A DNA stretch of 64,000 nt, from the NCBI GenBank assembly GCA_963691705.1, contig OY829545.1, positions 13,531,893 through 13,595,892 of the forward strand, in the 5' to 3' direction. The position numbers and the translations under genes were made by a program. Numbering within the stretch: position 1 is the stretch's first letter; the number at the start of each line of letters is the position of its first letter. This DNA comes from Viola odorata (lineage: Eukaryota > Streptophyta > Magnoliopsida > Malpighiales > Violaceae). Below the pieces are notes generated by a model that was given only the letters and a program-made list of their open reading frames with translations, was not told where the DNA came from and ran no database searches. Below, one piece after another: positions 35,768 to 48,282 of the stretch.

Positions 35768-36490
35768 TCATTCACATTGGCATTTGTATTTTTGTATCCA
35801 ACTCATGTTATTTTACCTTATTTTTTAATTTTCGGATTGTATGTTACTTTTGATTTGGATATTTTGTGAACGATAACTTTTATAAAGTAATTTTCATTTT
35901 TTGTGTTTGCTCCTTTAATGAATTGCTTATGGTTTTTGTTGGTGACAAAGGGGGAGAAGTATGTATGTGTATATATGTTGAGAAAGTGAAGAAGAATTTT
36001 CAAGTGGAGTACGTTTGCAAATGAATTGTGGGCTCATCATAATAATCGTTAGATTACGAGGGAGCAACGAGTCAAATGGAGTACGTTTGCTATGTAATTT
36101 TTTCATCCATTACTATATTAGTAGATTGCTTTTATTTTCATGTAAGAATATGAATTACAATATTTAAATGCAATATTAGAAGATTGATGTTATATTTAAT
36201 AAGTTTTCCCTTTTTAAAATGACTATTAAATTTTCAAATGATTTCTTCTTTTCATTACAAATATTTTCGATTTTCCACAAAAAATGAAAACGCGCGAAGT
36301 AAACACGTTTTCCAGTTTTCAGATTAGGAAATTCTTACATTCAGTGCGAAGTAAACGCGTTCTCCAATTTTTCTGATCAGGAAATAAGCACGAAATAAAC
36401 AAGTTTTCCAGTTTTCAGAATGAAAAGAAAATTCTCGAAATTCAAAAAAATAGCAAATTTTCAAATTCAGAATTCGTAAACGGGCCCTTA

Positions 36491-37560
36491 GGATTTTCTT
36501 TTTTAAGTGCTGAAAGTACATGATATAAAATGTGCAGAAGTTGAATAGAACGTAGCCAAAAAGTGTGTTAAAAGTAAAACCCCTTTTTTATTTTTTTCTA
36601 TTCACCGGTTTGGTACACTTTCTTTAATATAAGAGAGAGTGTTACATGCTAGCGCAAAAATACCAAAACCAATTATATCATAATCCAGTCAAACGTTCAA
36701 CTCTTTTAAAGAGTCATCTAAATTGTTGGCACCCGGAGGAAAATTAATAGGAATAAAGTACCCTTCACGGTGAACATAAAAAATAATAGAATGAGCAAAC
36801 GATGTAAAATTTTATGTAAATTGATGATCTAAAGATCTAATTTAAGTATACTTTAATCATATTATAACTAATTAATGAATTTGTAACTCTCTCCTACTAA
36901 CAATTGTAATTTATTAGTTAAATTTGTAGCTAGAAAGACAATAAACAAGGTTCCAAAATCTTAAAAAATACAAATGTAGCTCGACACGACGTCTGTTAAC
37001 TGTTCATATAATGTTCGAAGTATTGGGAGAACTTTGTGTGAATTTCAAATCCAATCTTATATTTAGTTCAAAAAGAAAATAGTCCTTAATTAATTAGGAG
37101 ATTATAGGTAGAAGCAACCGTATGCAAAGTGTACAAAAATAAACTCACTCTACATATGCTTAGTATTTTCCCCCTACATATATATAATTAAGTCATGCGA
37201 CCACAACATCATAGTTCTAAGTAAAAACTCTCATACATAAACTTCAAAAATAATACTCTCATTTTGCCTCAACTTTTAAATGTTTTGTTGAGTATTAACA
37301 TTAATATTACACTACTATAATACTTCAAACCATATTAATCTCTTAATCGAAAAGTATAATTATAAAGGGGAATGCAGGTCAATTGTAGGCAACCTCTATA
37401 ATGCCTACAATTTGGGAAGAAACTCTTTAATTTGTTTGGAAAATCTATAAAGTAAAAAACGACAGAGAAAAATGAGATGAAAATTATGAATTATTAAGAG
37501 AAATGAAGCAATTTATTAGAGATGGAGTAGTAGGTAGGGGAGCGATCGAGGAGGTGGGGA
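36491..37560. other. AT-rich intergenic DNA
   Basis: No gene or clear repeat was recognised. It lies between the large TIR element and the downstream side of the MIR164 hairpin. Confidence 0.45.
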
Positions 37561-37567
37561 ACCCATG

Positions 37568-37655
37568 TTGGAGAAGGGGAGCACGTGCAATTTGCAAGGA
37601 GAAATTCACCAATTGGCAATTTGAGTTCAGTTTTGCACGTGCCCTGCTTCTCCAA
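37568..37655 (-). ncRNA. MIR164: MIR164 precursor hairpin
   Basis: Read on the minus strand, the 5' arm (37654-37634) is the 21-nt miR164 sequence TGGAGAAGCAGGGCACGTGC plus a final A. The 3' arm (37588-37568) reads CACGTGCTCCCCTTCTCCAA plus C, the known star strand. The arms pair almost fully with internal mismatches near the centre, and a loop of about 45 nt separates them. That geometry is correct for a plant precursor. miR164 targets NAC-family mRNAs such as CUC1/2 and NAC1, controlling organ boundaries, lateral roots and ageing. The mature sequence ends in GCA, as in the a/b forms rather than c. A TATA box at 37767-37775 lies about 110 bases upstream. The pairing is symmetrical enough that the plus strand also folds, but only the minus strand gives the canonical mature sequence. 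Confidence 0.93.
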
Positions 37656-37766
37656 CAGGAGCTACCCGCCCATTGTTGAAATGAAACCCATCTCTGCAAG
37701 TGTTTGCCATGTGTTTGTGTTTGTGTCAATGGTGGTGGTTCAAGAAAGTTGGTATAGACGATGCAG

Positions 37767-37775
37767 TATTTATAG
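37767..37775 (-). promoter_or_regulatory. TATA box of MIR164
   Basis: On the minus strand this reads CTATAAATA, about 112 bases before the mature miR164. It would place the transcription start near 37735, giving a short leader before the hairpin. Confidence 0.5.
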
Positions 37776-40361
37776 GGCGCAACAAATAAGGTTAGAGATA
37801 GGCACGTACCCAAGCCATTGGCTTTCATTTAATTAAAATCCAAGAAAAAAAGGAGCAACTGAACAGAGTGATGAAATTTTCAAACATATTAATTGTATGG
37901 GGTTTAATTGAGTAGTGTAGCAGTGAAAGAAAAATCTCTTATGGTCATTGGTCATGCCATGCAAATTGCAATCATGGTAGGGCAGGGAGAAAAGTAAATA
38001 ATCAATATTAAAAAAAACAATGCAGAGTAATAAAAAAATTATTCATTTTTATAACTTATTTTTCCTGTTTCAGTGTGAAAAAATTGATGTACGGAATTTT
38101 ATTAAAAGAATTATCACTTGAATACTTTGACAATACTTGAATAAGATTAACCTTTCATGTGAAAATGTTGAAATAATATCTTGATACTTTCCAAAATGTA
38201 CAGAGGGATAAATCTCAAGCTTTTAGTGTTCTAGTTTTGTTCAACCTATTGAGTTTATAGTTAAATAATTTTTTTACAAAAGATTAACTCTCGTGTTCGA
38301 TTACTTAACTATTAGTATAAGAAAAAGAGTAGAGCTATAGGAGGAAAGGCCATTAGAGAAAGCAGGGTCATGTCTGCCTTAAATTCACAAAAGGCAGTAG
38401 ACTTTTGTGTTTACTTTGCATTGCAGGGTAGTCTGTCTGAGATGTATAATGCAACAAGATATATATAGATAACCTTTTACCTAGCAAAGATTAGCCTTTG
38501 GATTAAGAATCTTATGCCATGATTCTGGGTCCCACATATTGCCCTGTTTGAGGAGTGGATCCCTCTCGTTAAATTTATTTTGCTGAAGAAAAAACTGACT
38601 TTTTGTTGTTGCAAACTTGCAACAAGTAGTAGTAGTAGAGAAAGAAGGGGGGAAAAGAGAAGAAAGAAAGTATAGTAGAGAAAAGAATAACGTAAGAGTG
38701 CACGTAGGGTTTGCGTGTTGGTCCAAAGGTTTTTGAGTACATGAAGTAAAGTATATGCATATATATCTTTGATTTTACGAGAGACTCTCCCTAGCTAGTT
38801 AGATAACAAGATTCCCTATGCAGGTAGGGAAACCAGCTTTTCCCCCATAATTTATGGATACATAAAAATAAAAATAAATGAATAGTCCAGCACACTTACT
38901 AGTTATACCATAAATCCAAGGTTACGGATCCTGTCTAATGTAAATTTACTATAACACCAACGCAATTCATATTGTTTAGTGTCTCTGTTTGTACAATTTA
39001 TTTAAAAGTGAAGTATTCTTAATGTGTAATTATTCTACACGCTTCTAATTTAAATATAAAACGCATCGAAATATTAACACCAACTATTCATTTTTTTTAA
39101 TGTTTCTAAATATTAATTAAGGAGTAGAAGAAAAGAAAACAATGTAGGCAATTGAAATAGACTGCCCATACCTCAGACGAGATCCAGATGGGGTAACAAA
39201 TTGGAGGCATGGTTAAGGTCAAATATAGGAGGAGATGGGGCAGAAAAAAAAATTAGTAATTTAAATTTTTTTGGATGGATGGATGGATCGGATAGGATTT
39301 GGTGTCATCATGGGTGTCATGGGGTTTAATCACCATTTTTGTCTTGTGGAGGAAGAACATAGATTCTGGCATGAGGTCATCAACAAATCTAGAGAGTAGT
39401 AGAGAGACATGAATTAAATTGCTCTACTAGCTTGTGGCGTGTGCACTCTGCTCTTCTCTCGTGTTGGTGTTTGTTGTAGTAAATGCCTTATTGGGACATA
39501 CACTCATCTCTCTCGCTCTCTATTCATGAAAAATGCTTTTGGCATGAAAAAAAACCCATCAATCATACCTTACAACAAATCTTAATTCCACCAATTCCAC
39601 ACCACTTGATTCACCTTTGACTCTCTCTGCTCTGCTCATCACTGGAAAAGAAGAACAAACAACAACAACAACAACAACAATGACCATATAGTGACGTCCG
39701 CCACAAGAAACATGGTGTTTGCTTTTGCTTTTGCTTTGGAATTAAAGCTGATTAGAAATAAATGCCTGACTGAAATATGAATTCGGGATTAGAGCCACAC
39801 AACAAGTACTACAAAAGAAGACGACTTACCTTTTCTTTTTGCTTCTGTCACGCAACCAATCCCTTCTCCCCCTACATTCAAGAATGCTGAATAGTGTGAA
39901 TACTGAAATCTGAACTGTAATGCAGCAATGCGCAATGCGGTATGGGGCCAAAATTTAAATTCAACAAGTTTGAAAAATTAAGTTAATGTACTGAGTATAC
40001 AGATGAGTGGCCATAAGAAATCATGAGCACTCTCGCTTCGAATCACAGTTCAAACTGCTGCAAATCGTGTGCGCTCGATTGTATTAAATACTCTAAATCA
40101 GAAATTATCAAAAAGAGGGGGCTGTGTCATGCTCTGCTCTGTACCCAACTGATCGCGTAGTTCTCTAGGAACTTTTTCTATACATCCCTCAACCTCCCCT
40201 TCCTAGCCCTAGCTTTTGAGCAGTTGCGAAAGAAAAAACAAACCTTCTTACTACATAAATACACATGACTAAATCAGAGATTGCAACAGCAAAATCACGA
40301 ATGTTCGATACAAAATTTGAGCTACGAGAACTAAAATGGAAGCCGGGGATTCGCAGACTTA
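37776..40361. other. Intergenic DNA upstream of MIR164 and downstream of PARP2
   Basis: No coding region could be supported. There is a short CAA microsatellite at 39657-39680. The left part should contain the MIR164 promoter and the right end the PARP2 3' UTR. Confidence 0.45.
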
Positions 40362-43300
40362 TCAATGCTTGGTATATTTGAAATTCACTTGAAGCACATA
40401 GCGCATCCTAATCTGATCCACATTGTAGACTATGTACTCATTGTACAGTAAAGCACCCTGCAACAAATAAGCGAATAAGAACTCAGGACATACAAAGTAG
40501 CTCGTAAAAACGATAGCGAATTAAGGTTCATTCCGCAATGAAGTGATTTCACAGGCATGCTTTAGCGTGTGCATGTGCGGGAATTATGCCAATATCATAA
40601 TTTAGGAAACCTTAGGGCATGGCTGCTCCTTTGGTTTCCCTAGCGGAACAATGACACCATCCTCAAGTGCCTTAGCTTCTGAGAGATCAGGGGCAGTTCC
40701 ACCAACTCCTTTTGTGCTGCAATAATTATAATTACCATAATAACTTGGTATTAACTTATTACAAAAAAAGGGTAGTGGAAACAAAAAAACTATAATTTGA
40801 CAATTTTTTGCAGTAAAAATGCATATGGCAAAAGAAGAAACCGGAACAAGTCACACATTCTCCCGTCTCCCAAATCAGATAATACAACTCCAACTTCAAA
40901 ATGCACTTAGTACAGCATTTTGCCTTAACAAAAAAAAAAGTAAAACCAATATCATTGGCGGTAAAGTGAAATATTAAATGTCCATACAGACTTTCAAAAT
41001 CATCCATAGTCAGGCAAGACAGCATGATGAATCTCATCTACTATAATAGTTTTAACACGTCAACAGTTCTGCTAAGCAATGCCACTTCAATATAGCAACC
41101 AAATAATCAAGGAGAGTTTTGGATCGAACCTGAGCTTCCCCTCTGGCAACTTATCAGCGTCATATTTTGAGTCTAAAAGTTCAGCCATGTCACCCAGGGC
41201 AACCTAAAAAAGTACACAGTTCAAGAGTTTTACACATACAATCAAACTATACCAATAAATACATTGTACATGCGCGAAGTAAAAGAATTTAGTCACAACC
41301 AACATCCTGTTTCATCAGAAACAATGCTAGTCTAGTGTTTGGGTACCATGCAAATAATTCTTTAATGGTCCTCAAGAGTAAATAATTTGGGGAAGTTTAG
41401 TAAAGGAGGATCAATGTTTTGGGAAGTTTTGACTGTTGTTTAGAAAGAACAGTTTCGCCGTTGACAATAAGTGGAAACAAGCCCCATTGTAAGCAAAATT
41501 TGGTGGTTTGTCTGATCATAGTCCAACCTGAGTTGTCTTGTAGCACAGATGAGCCATGATTTTTTAATTGTCTGATCATAGTACCAGGATAAAGCATCTA
41601 TACCATATTTACCTCGCATAAAAGAAGAACACCATCTGGAGCAGCTTGAGTCGAATAGCAATAATTGGCACTTTTGGAAAACATATCAGCAAAGTAAACC
41701 CCCTTCCCAAACATGTAACCTGTTACGGGAGCCTCGGGGGGAGCTATGCGCAACCCTGGTGATTTTTCAACGCAGAAGTTAGACTTTGCAGTCATTTAAG
41801 AGGATTGAAAGTACACTCATGCATGCATGAAATCAGAGTGCACTAGCATGCGTATGCACAACATGATAAATATAGATGTACAATATACAAAGACACAAGA
41901 CTGAAGAAGAATGACCTTGGGATAGAATGCCAGTCCAGTTTGAGAGGCGAGAACCATGCCATAAAAGCATTCTGTTTTGTGTGCTGGAGAACTGCTCTCA
42001 AGTTTTGAAGACATTTCAGTTACAACACGTCAATGAATGCATTAAACAGTGAAAGAAAAGTAACCAAAAATTCTCATTTAAAGAAACTAAATATCCACAG
42101 TAGCCACATTCCAAGCACATTAAACATCGCTTTTTTTCTTAATTCTCCCACCATACCCTATTTTGAAGTAATGGACATAATTAGGTAATGTTTTTTTTTA
42201 ATCCAACAGAACTGAAGAGTTAACAGAGTATGTAAATGGAAAATGCACAAGTATTACCCTTTGGAAGCGTTCATCTTCACCTGCTCTTGAGATCCTAAAT
42301 ATTTGAACAATATCAACAGTATACTGCGAATGTGTTTTAGCATGGGTATTCTGCAGATACATTGCAATCTTTCCACAAAGAGTGTGTCAGATAAGGAACT
42401 AAAACTAAGGATAAAGGCTAGTTAGTAAATTGGAAATTGCAACTGCATCCTTTCATTACAGTTTTGAAGTAATTTTTCAAGAGAGCGACTTTCAAAGTTA
42501 TTGCTTTTAACGGAAAGATGAATGAATAACTACAGCATACTTTATGAAATTACAAATATATAAGATCATTACCAAAGAATATTCCTGGGAGTCAACTTCA
42601 ATTGGTATTAGTTCACAGCCCAAGCGATTATAATGACAAAACAAGGGATCCTCCTGAAGCAATGGTAACAACGTAAATTGAGTACTTGGGAATATAGTCT
42701 GAGCATTAAGCAAACGAGACAATCAGAAGTAATGGACCACATGAATAAGCAATGACAAGCACAAGCGTAATGAAAAACTAGAATAAAAACATATCATTTG
42801 GCTGAAAAGAGGACAACTTCTACCAGATAACACAAAACCAAGTCATTCACTTCACACATTAATTAAGAAGGACTTTAGGAATATGGTGCACGTGCTAGAT
42901 TGCTATTACAATTCTCTTCTCTATTTTTTAAATAAAAGGAGTGCGGGGAAAAGAAAACACTAGAATAGAAAAAACATTGAAGGGACAGCAGAATAAACTT
43001 CAATGCTATTTGAGAGAAAGTAAAACAGCTGGCAAACTACAACCACATGCTTTAATTTGACGAGAAACGATGTAAGTAGACTTGCATATTTTAATGTCCA
43101 AATGCAAAGTAGATATTACTTAAAGGGCAATTTCTCTTTAAACATCCTAGATGCAAACCTCTTCTTGTTGACTCCAATTAAACAAAGAAATAAAACACTC
43201 GCAGAAACCATGTGTGTGCACGTTTTCACTGGAAGAATGAATTGGACTGCAGTAGCATGAACCTTGAAGTCCAGGACATGATGGTATAAAGGTAATTCAT

Positions 43301-46300
43301 TTGAGAGTTACAATCTTCAACTGCTACAATAAGTTAAAAAACTTCCTCTTTGACAATTATTAGATTATGATGTTTGGAATACACAAACACTTTCAGAAGG
43401 TTTTAGAGAACAATTATTTACAGAAAGAATTGGTCAATAATGAGGAAGACCCAAAGCATACCTCCATAGCAGATACATTCTCCAGTAACTTAGTTGCAAG
43501 TTCGATCTCGCCAAGGGCTTCAACCTTAAATCAGACACAAGGAGTGAGTAAGATCTCCTACCAAGGAAACCAAATTAACTGATAGGCTGTAATCAAAACA
43601 TAGGTACTGTGGTTGTACATGCTAATGCTAAAAAGCCTCAAGATTATTTATTTAATTAGTGAAGTTAAATATGGAATAGATCAGCATACAACTATAGCCA
43701 AAAATCCAAATTGACCAATCCTGACTACAATGGCATTGAGTGTGATAAAGCAAACATGTGAAGTCAAGAAAAGAAAGAATTACCATTTCCAACTTGTGTT
43801 TCAACTTCTGAGGAGTGTCAATGATAAACTGACCTGCCATAGTCGCATATACATTTTAATGGGAAGAAAAAATTAGAATTTCACAGTCACTAAATCCGGA
43901 AGAATTCTAAATATATGATCCAATAAAATGGCCAAAAGATTGGGAGAGAGATGACTCACACATTTTCTTAAACCCAAAGTCATGTGGAATAACGGTGTAA
44001 AATTCCCTGCAGTAAATAACTCATTAGAAATTAAACTTTCCAGAAATTTTATGAGCTTGAATTTAGCATCTTAAGTCAAACACAAAAAAAACATCACGAC
44101 TGTGCCATGTCAAATCACAAGCTAATCCTTACCCACTCAATTGCTCAAGTGTTCGCCTATTTGAAGTCCCAATTACATCAGCAATTCGCTTCAAGACACC
44201 ATAGCCCTAAAATATTAAAATAAAGCTGAATTGTTATGGTCAACAAGAAAAAGTGGGGTAAAATGGAAGACACTGTATATGCATCAAAACCGGAGCTAAA
44301 AAAACCCTACATAAGCAGAGTATCTAGCATTGCATTACATTTAATCCCCTTTTCATCAAATCAATCATAGTATCAAAAGAAACCCATGATGGAGTGCAGC
44401 CAAGAGATGGAATGCATTTCTAACACCAACCCAGTGTGCATTCCCAATCATGCAGGCACAAGACCACCATACTGTAACTATCAATACCACATGAGACTGC
44501 CGTTGCCCTCTTGTTTCATTGTATATGTATATGCATGTATGTATGAGAAGCCCTAACTCATAAACCAATAATTGTTAAGTGTGGAATATATTAATTACCT
44601 AACAGCCAAAGCATCAATAGCATTGCTCTCAACAGAGCTGAAGAAGGTTTGCAAATCGAAAGAAAAACTAACATCACATGCTACTTTATCAGGTAAATGT
44701 GGAATGTGAATTACAAAGTCTGAACAAGTTTTGTAGTAATTGATTGATGGGAGTACATAAAGGCATTCTCATAAAGCTATTCTCAGTGTGAAGACTAGAA
44801 TACAACTAATATGTAGCATACTGAGCAGTTAGAGACATCTCAAACTTTAGAAACCTATCATCAAATGAACATACAGTAAAGATAAGTTCCATAACATGAC
44901 TCAAACACGCACCTTCAGTATTGTTGTCCTGCTTAGCTTACCAAGGGGCAGTTTATTAGCATTATACCCTACAAAATAATACACACATAATTAATGAGTG
45001 AATTCCTTCTCATAGTTTAAAAATGTTAACAAATAAATGGCACGTATAACAGATGTGACAGAATCAAAAATAAAAGAACCATGAAATGAACATATATGCA
45101 ACGTTTTAAACAAGCAGAACCAAAGTATGTTGTGCATTCAAACTATTATGAATGATTCAACATCCTACCTATTTCCATCATATGCTGCTCCATCATGCTG
45201 ACATTGCATATAAGAGAGAGAAATTTTGCAACGCGTGTCTCAAGTTTTGTTTCTCGGGGTTGAATTGCTGTAGCGGACTTGGGATTTTCTTTAACCTGAA
45301 AATGAAAGTTATACTTCAGACTAGTGGGGTATATATTGTTTAGTTGTGGAATTTATGGGGTGGGTTGCAGAATGCCCATAGCCACAACAAAAATATCCAT
45401 GTAAATTTGACACCACTTTATCAAAGCATTAACCAACACTGATTTTGTTCAATGAAATAGAGAATTGTTGTCTTTGAGGGATGACAAACTCTATTTTCTC
45501 ATTTCACTTTCACCACCTTTCAACAGTTGCAAAAGGAGCAATATGACATTTTAACACAAAAGAAAAAATCCTGGTAAGCACGTGCTTTAAATAGAGATGA
45601 TCAAGTATGGATGGAACTCACAGCTAGTTCTGTTTCCTTTTCACTGTAGTCCATCTCCAACCAAGTGTAGCATTTTGGATAAGATTCAAACTTCTTTCGA
45701 TCGGACCAGTGGTTCTTTGTCTTAGCATAGAACTTCTGTTCAAACTCAGAAATTGCAGCATCTTTCAAAGTGTAGGGGCCAAACAATTTATCTTGACCCT
45801 TTATCCCAACCCTACCCCATCTATTATAGACCATGAATCTGCTACCATCATCAGATTCTGCAGAACAATGCATGGTAAAATAGGATAGAATGAGTGTGAG
45901 TGGTAAAAAGCATCGCACGACACATATGAACTATGTAGCGAGTCTACTAAAGCATACAAGTAATAACATTTCCACAGTTGCACAGTTATATTCCCACATT
46001 ATTTACTATCATAAATGACAATTGAAATATGTGATAGATGGGGTAGGGTTTGTATTTTCAATACAAACTCCTGAAGTCTGGTATTACCTGCTAATGCTAG
46101 ATGAATGCAAACATCCACGATTGACTGTCACACCTTATTTTCTGTGTCAATTAAGATGTAGGAATTCAAAAGATACATATGTGGAATGGAATTACAACTT
46201 ACCTAAAAGTTGAATAACATAAAACTTGTTATTGTTGTCCCCAACGTTTGTCTGATTTAACATTGCATCATATACCTCATCACCCTGTACTCAACATCAA

Positions 46301-47080
46301 CATCATAATAACAACAAATCAGTCAAAGACCACCAAGGAAACAAAATTGCAAGCAAGCATTGCAATAAGACATACCAGTTGCAAAACATGATATTGAGAT
46401 TTTATATCATCAGACAGATACTGATCCAGCACCGCAGCATCCTTCTTAGTCGCAGTAACAATTTTCTCCTTCTCCTTCTTCTTCTCTTTCTCTTGCTCAT
46501 CTTCTTCTTCTTTAGCTGCTAACAACAGTCATTATTCAATCAAATTCTATTAAAAATCAATTTAAGCTCCTTCATTGGTTAAGTAGAAAATGCAGAAGTT
46601 TGAAACGTACGGTTAATAGAGTCGGCAGAGCCATCAGTATCCAGAAAACCCGCGCACAGCCTCTCAAATAGTTCCTTCTTGGTACCGGCAGCAGAAACCC
46701 CTAAGATTTTTGCCTGCTCACGCAATTGCTTAACATTCATGTCTCCCAACTTCTCAACGGCCTTGAATTTTTTCACCGGACAGCCGTTTGAGTCTCCGCC
46801 ATCAGCTTCGTCCCTTTCTCTTTTCTTGCCAACTCCATCAGCAACAGCCGCCGCCATTTCTTGTTCTTCTTTGATGGCATCTTCGAGTCGCCGTACCTGA
46901 AAAAATAAGAAATGATAAATAATGCGAAGTTATTAAAAAAATAAAATTAAGAACAGAAAAAACGAAGGAAAGAAGTTGATGGCAGTAATGAGATACCAGA
47001 GCCGGCTTGTTTCCGGCGGTACTGAGACCGTGTTCGGTGAGTATGGCTCGGAGGTCGTCGACTGTGAACTTGGACACCAT
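40362..47080 (-). CDS. PARP2: Poly(ADP-ribose) polymerase 2 (SAP-WGR-PARP)
   Basis: Nuclear enzyme that makes poly(ADP-ribose) from NAD+ at DNA breaks. Eighteen exons on the minus strand: 47080-46997, 46896-46611, 46518-46376, 46284-46203, 45857-45622, 45295-45169, 44968-44913, 44206-44133, 44006-43960, 43833-43784, 43524-43462, 42653-42573, 42368-42258, 41991-41916, 41755-41613, 41203-41130, 40716-40611, 40457-40362, giving 644 residues (Arabidopsis PARP2 about 637). Two SAP DNA-binding motifs (residues 1-36 and about 72-106) are followed by a Lys/Glu-rich linker and the WGR domain ([14 protein letters not shown], about 200-265). Then come the helical regulatory domain and the catalytic domain with the complete H-Y-E triad: His492 in LLWHGS, Tyr526 in KGVYFAD, Glu620 in YNEYIVY. 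Small acceptor ambiguities occur at exons 3, 10 and 14. The catalytic core looks intact. Confidence 0.95.
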
Positions 47081-48282
47081 TTTAGTTTTTGGTTTTCAAA
47101 GGAAGCTATAGAGAGAGGGAAGAAGGAAACGGTCCGTGTTCTGGCGAGTGACTATGACTTGAGGGATTTTTAAAGCGAGGAGAGAAAGGGGGACGACGTG
47201 GCAAGCACTAGATGACCACGCCGTCGTTTTGGCGCGGAAAAGCTTTCGGAGCACGGAGTTACTGATTACCCTTTTTTTTTAAAAGCTTCTGGAGTACGCC
47301 GAGTCGAAATATATAAAATTGATTGATTAATTAATGAATTAATTATTATTCTGTTTGTTCTTTAATAACTGTCGTTTTTTTTTAAAAATTTACTGTTTAT
47401 AATACTCATCATTTTATCGATTTTGAGGTATATATTTTGTGCAAATGACAATTATATTTTTATGCATCAACCCAATTTGATAATGGTATAAAAATTTGAG
47501 TGGAAATTAGAAAAAAAATAAAACAATGTGGAATAAAATAAGATCAAAAATTATTATTTTTAATTTTCTGTTATTCTAAAACGTTTGTTATTAAAGGTAA
47601 TAATTAACTACAGCATCATTGACAGTTTCTAATAATTGAAATTGTTTTAACCCCAAATTTTTTTGAAATTGTCAGTACTGAAGCGTTCAACCAAAAAAAT
47701 TATCAATGGATCTATTATTATGGGATGCATCCTTGAGATTAGTAAATAAGAGAATTTAGTTGAAGGAATGATCTTTAGTATCAAAATTTGAAGATATTTA
47801 TGGTTTAGACATTTTTGTACAGGCATATATAATTTAATTTTTTACCGATATTTTGTTTCCAATAAATAATCAATAAATTACGGTGTTCATTAAAAGAGAA
47901 AAAAAAAAACTTAAAAACCTAACAATCAAAAACATTTTTAGACAATATTCATGCTTTCATTTGATAGAAAAGAACGAGTTTAGAAAACCTTTTTAGATAA
48001 ATATTTGTATTCCATCAGCTTTTCTACAATAATATTTGTGTGTTCCACTCATACGATCATTATGTATGAATCGTTAGTTCAAAAACAATCAATTTGATTC
48101 TCATTGTTTATCAACACATGTGTCAATTTTAATTTTGACTAATGTTGAGAGCACATATTAACTCTGGTTAGGAGTTAGGCCCCAATGAAAGTTGTTGGGC
48201 CTATTCTCTTCCTCATATCGACCAACCTCTTTGTTGGGGACAAGGAGGGGTAAAAAAAGCCGTAGCCGAACAGAAGCAACAC
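47081..48282. other. Divergent intergenic region between PARP2 and MED9
   Basis: AT-rich DNA between head-to-head genes, with no coding region seen. It contains a TGGGCC motif near the MED9 end. Confidence 0.45.
48196..48201 (+). promoter_or_regulatory. TGGGCC site II-like motif upstream of MED9
   Basis: A single TGGGCC stands 82 bases before the MED9 ATG. It is a common core-promoter element of plant housekeeping genes. No TATA box is obvious nearby. Confidence 0.35.

Larger units (their letters stand above)
33616..36490. mobile_element. Large non-autonomous TIR element (hAT-like)
   Basis: The left end reads TTAGGGCCTGTTTAC. The right end, reverse-complemented, reads TAAGGGCCCGTTTACG. Both subterminal zones hold repeated AAACTGGAAAA/TTTTCCAGTTTTC and GCGAAGTAAAC motifs, as is usual for hAT subterminal repeats. 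About 2.9 kb lies between, without transposase. The interior has a CT-rich leader-like part (33880-34060), a GTTCAATTTGTGGTTG-based tandem array and a retroelement-like remnant. No clear 8-bp target duplication was found. Confidence 0.55.

Noticed and set aside
37484..37828. Open frame of 114 codons on the minus strand
   Set aside because: It spans the MIR164 hairpin, has low-complexity composition and matches no protein family. It is better explained as the primary microRNA transcript.
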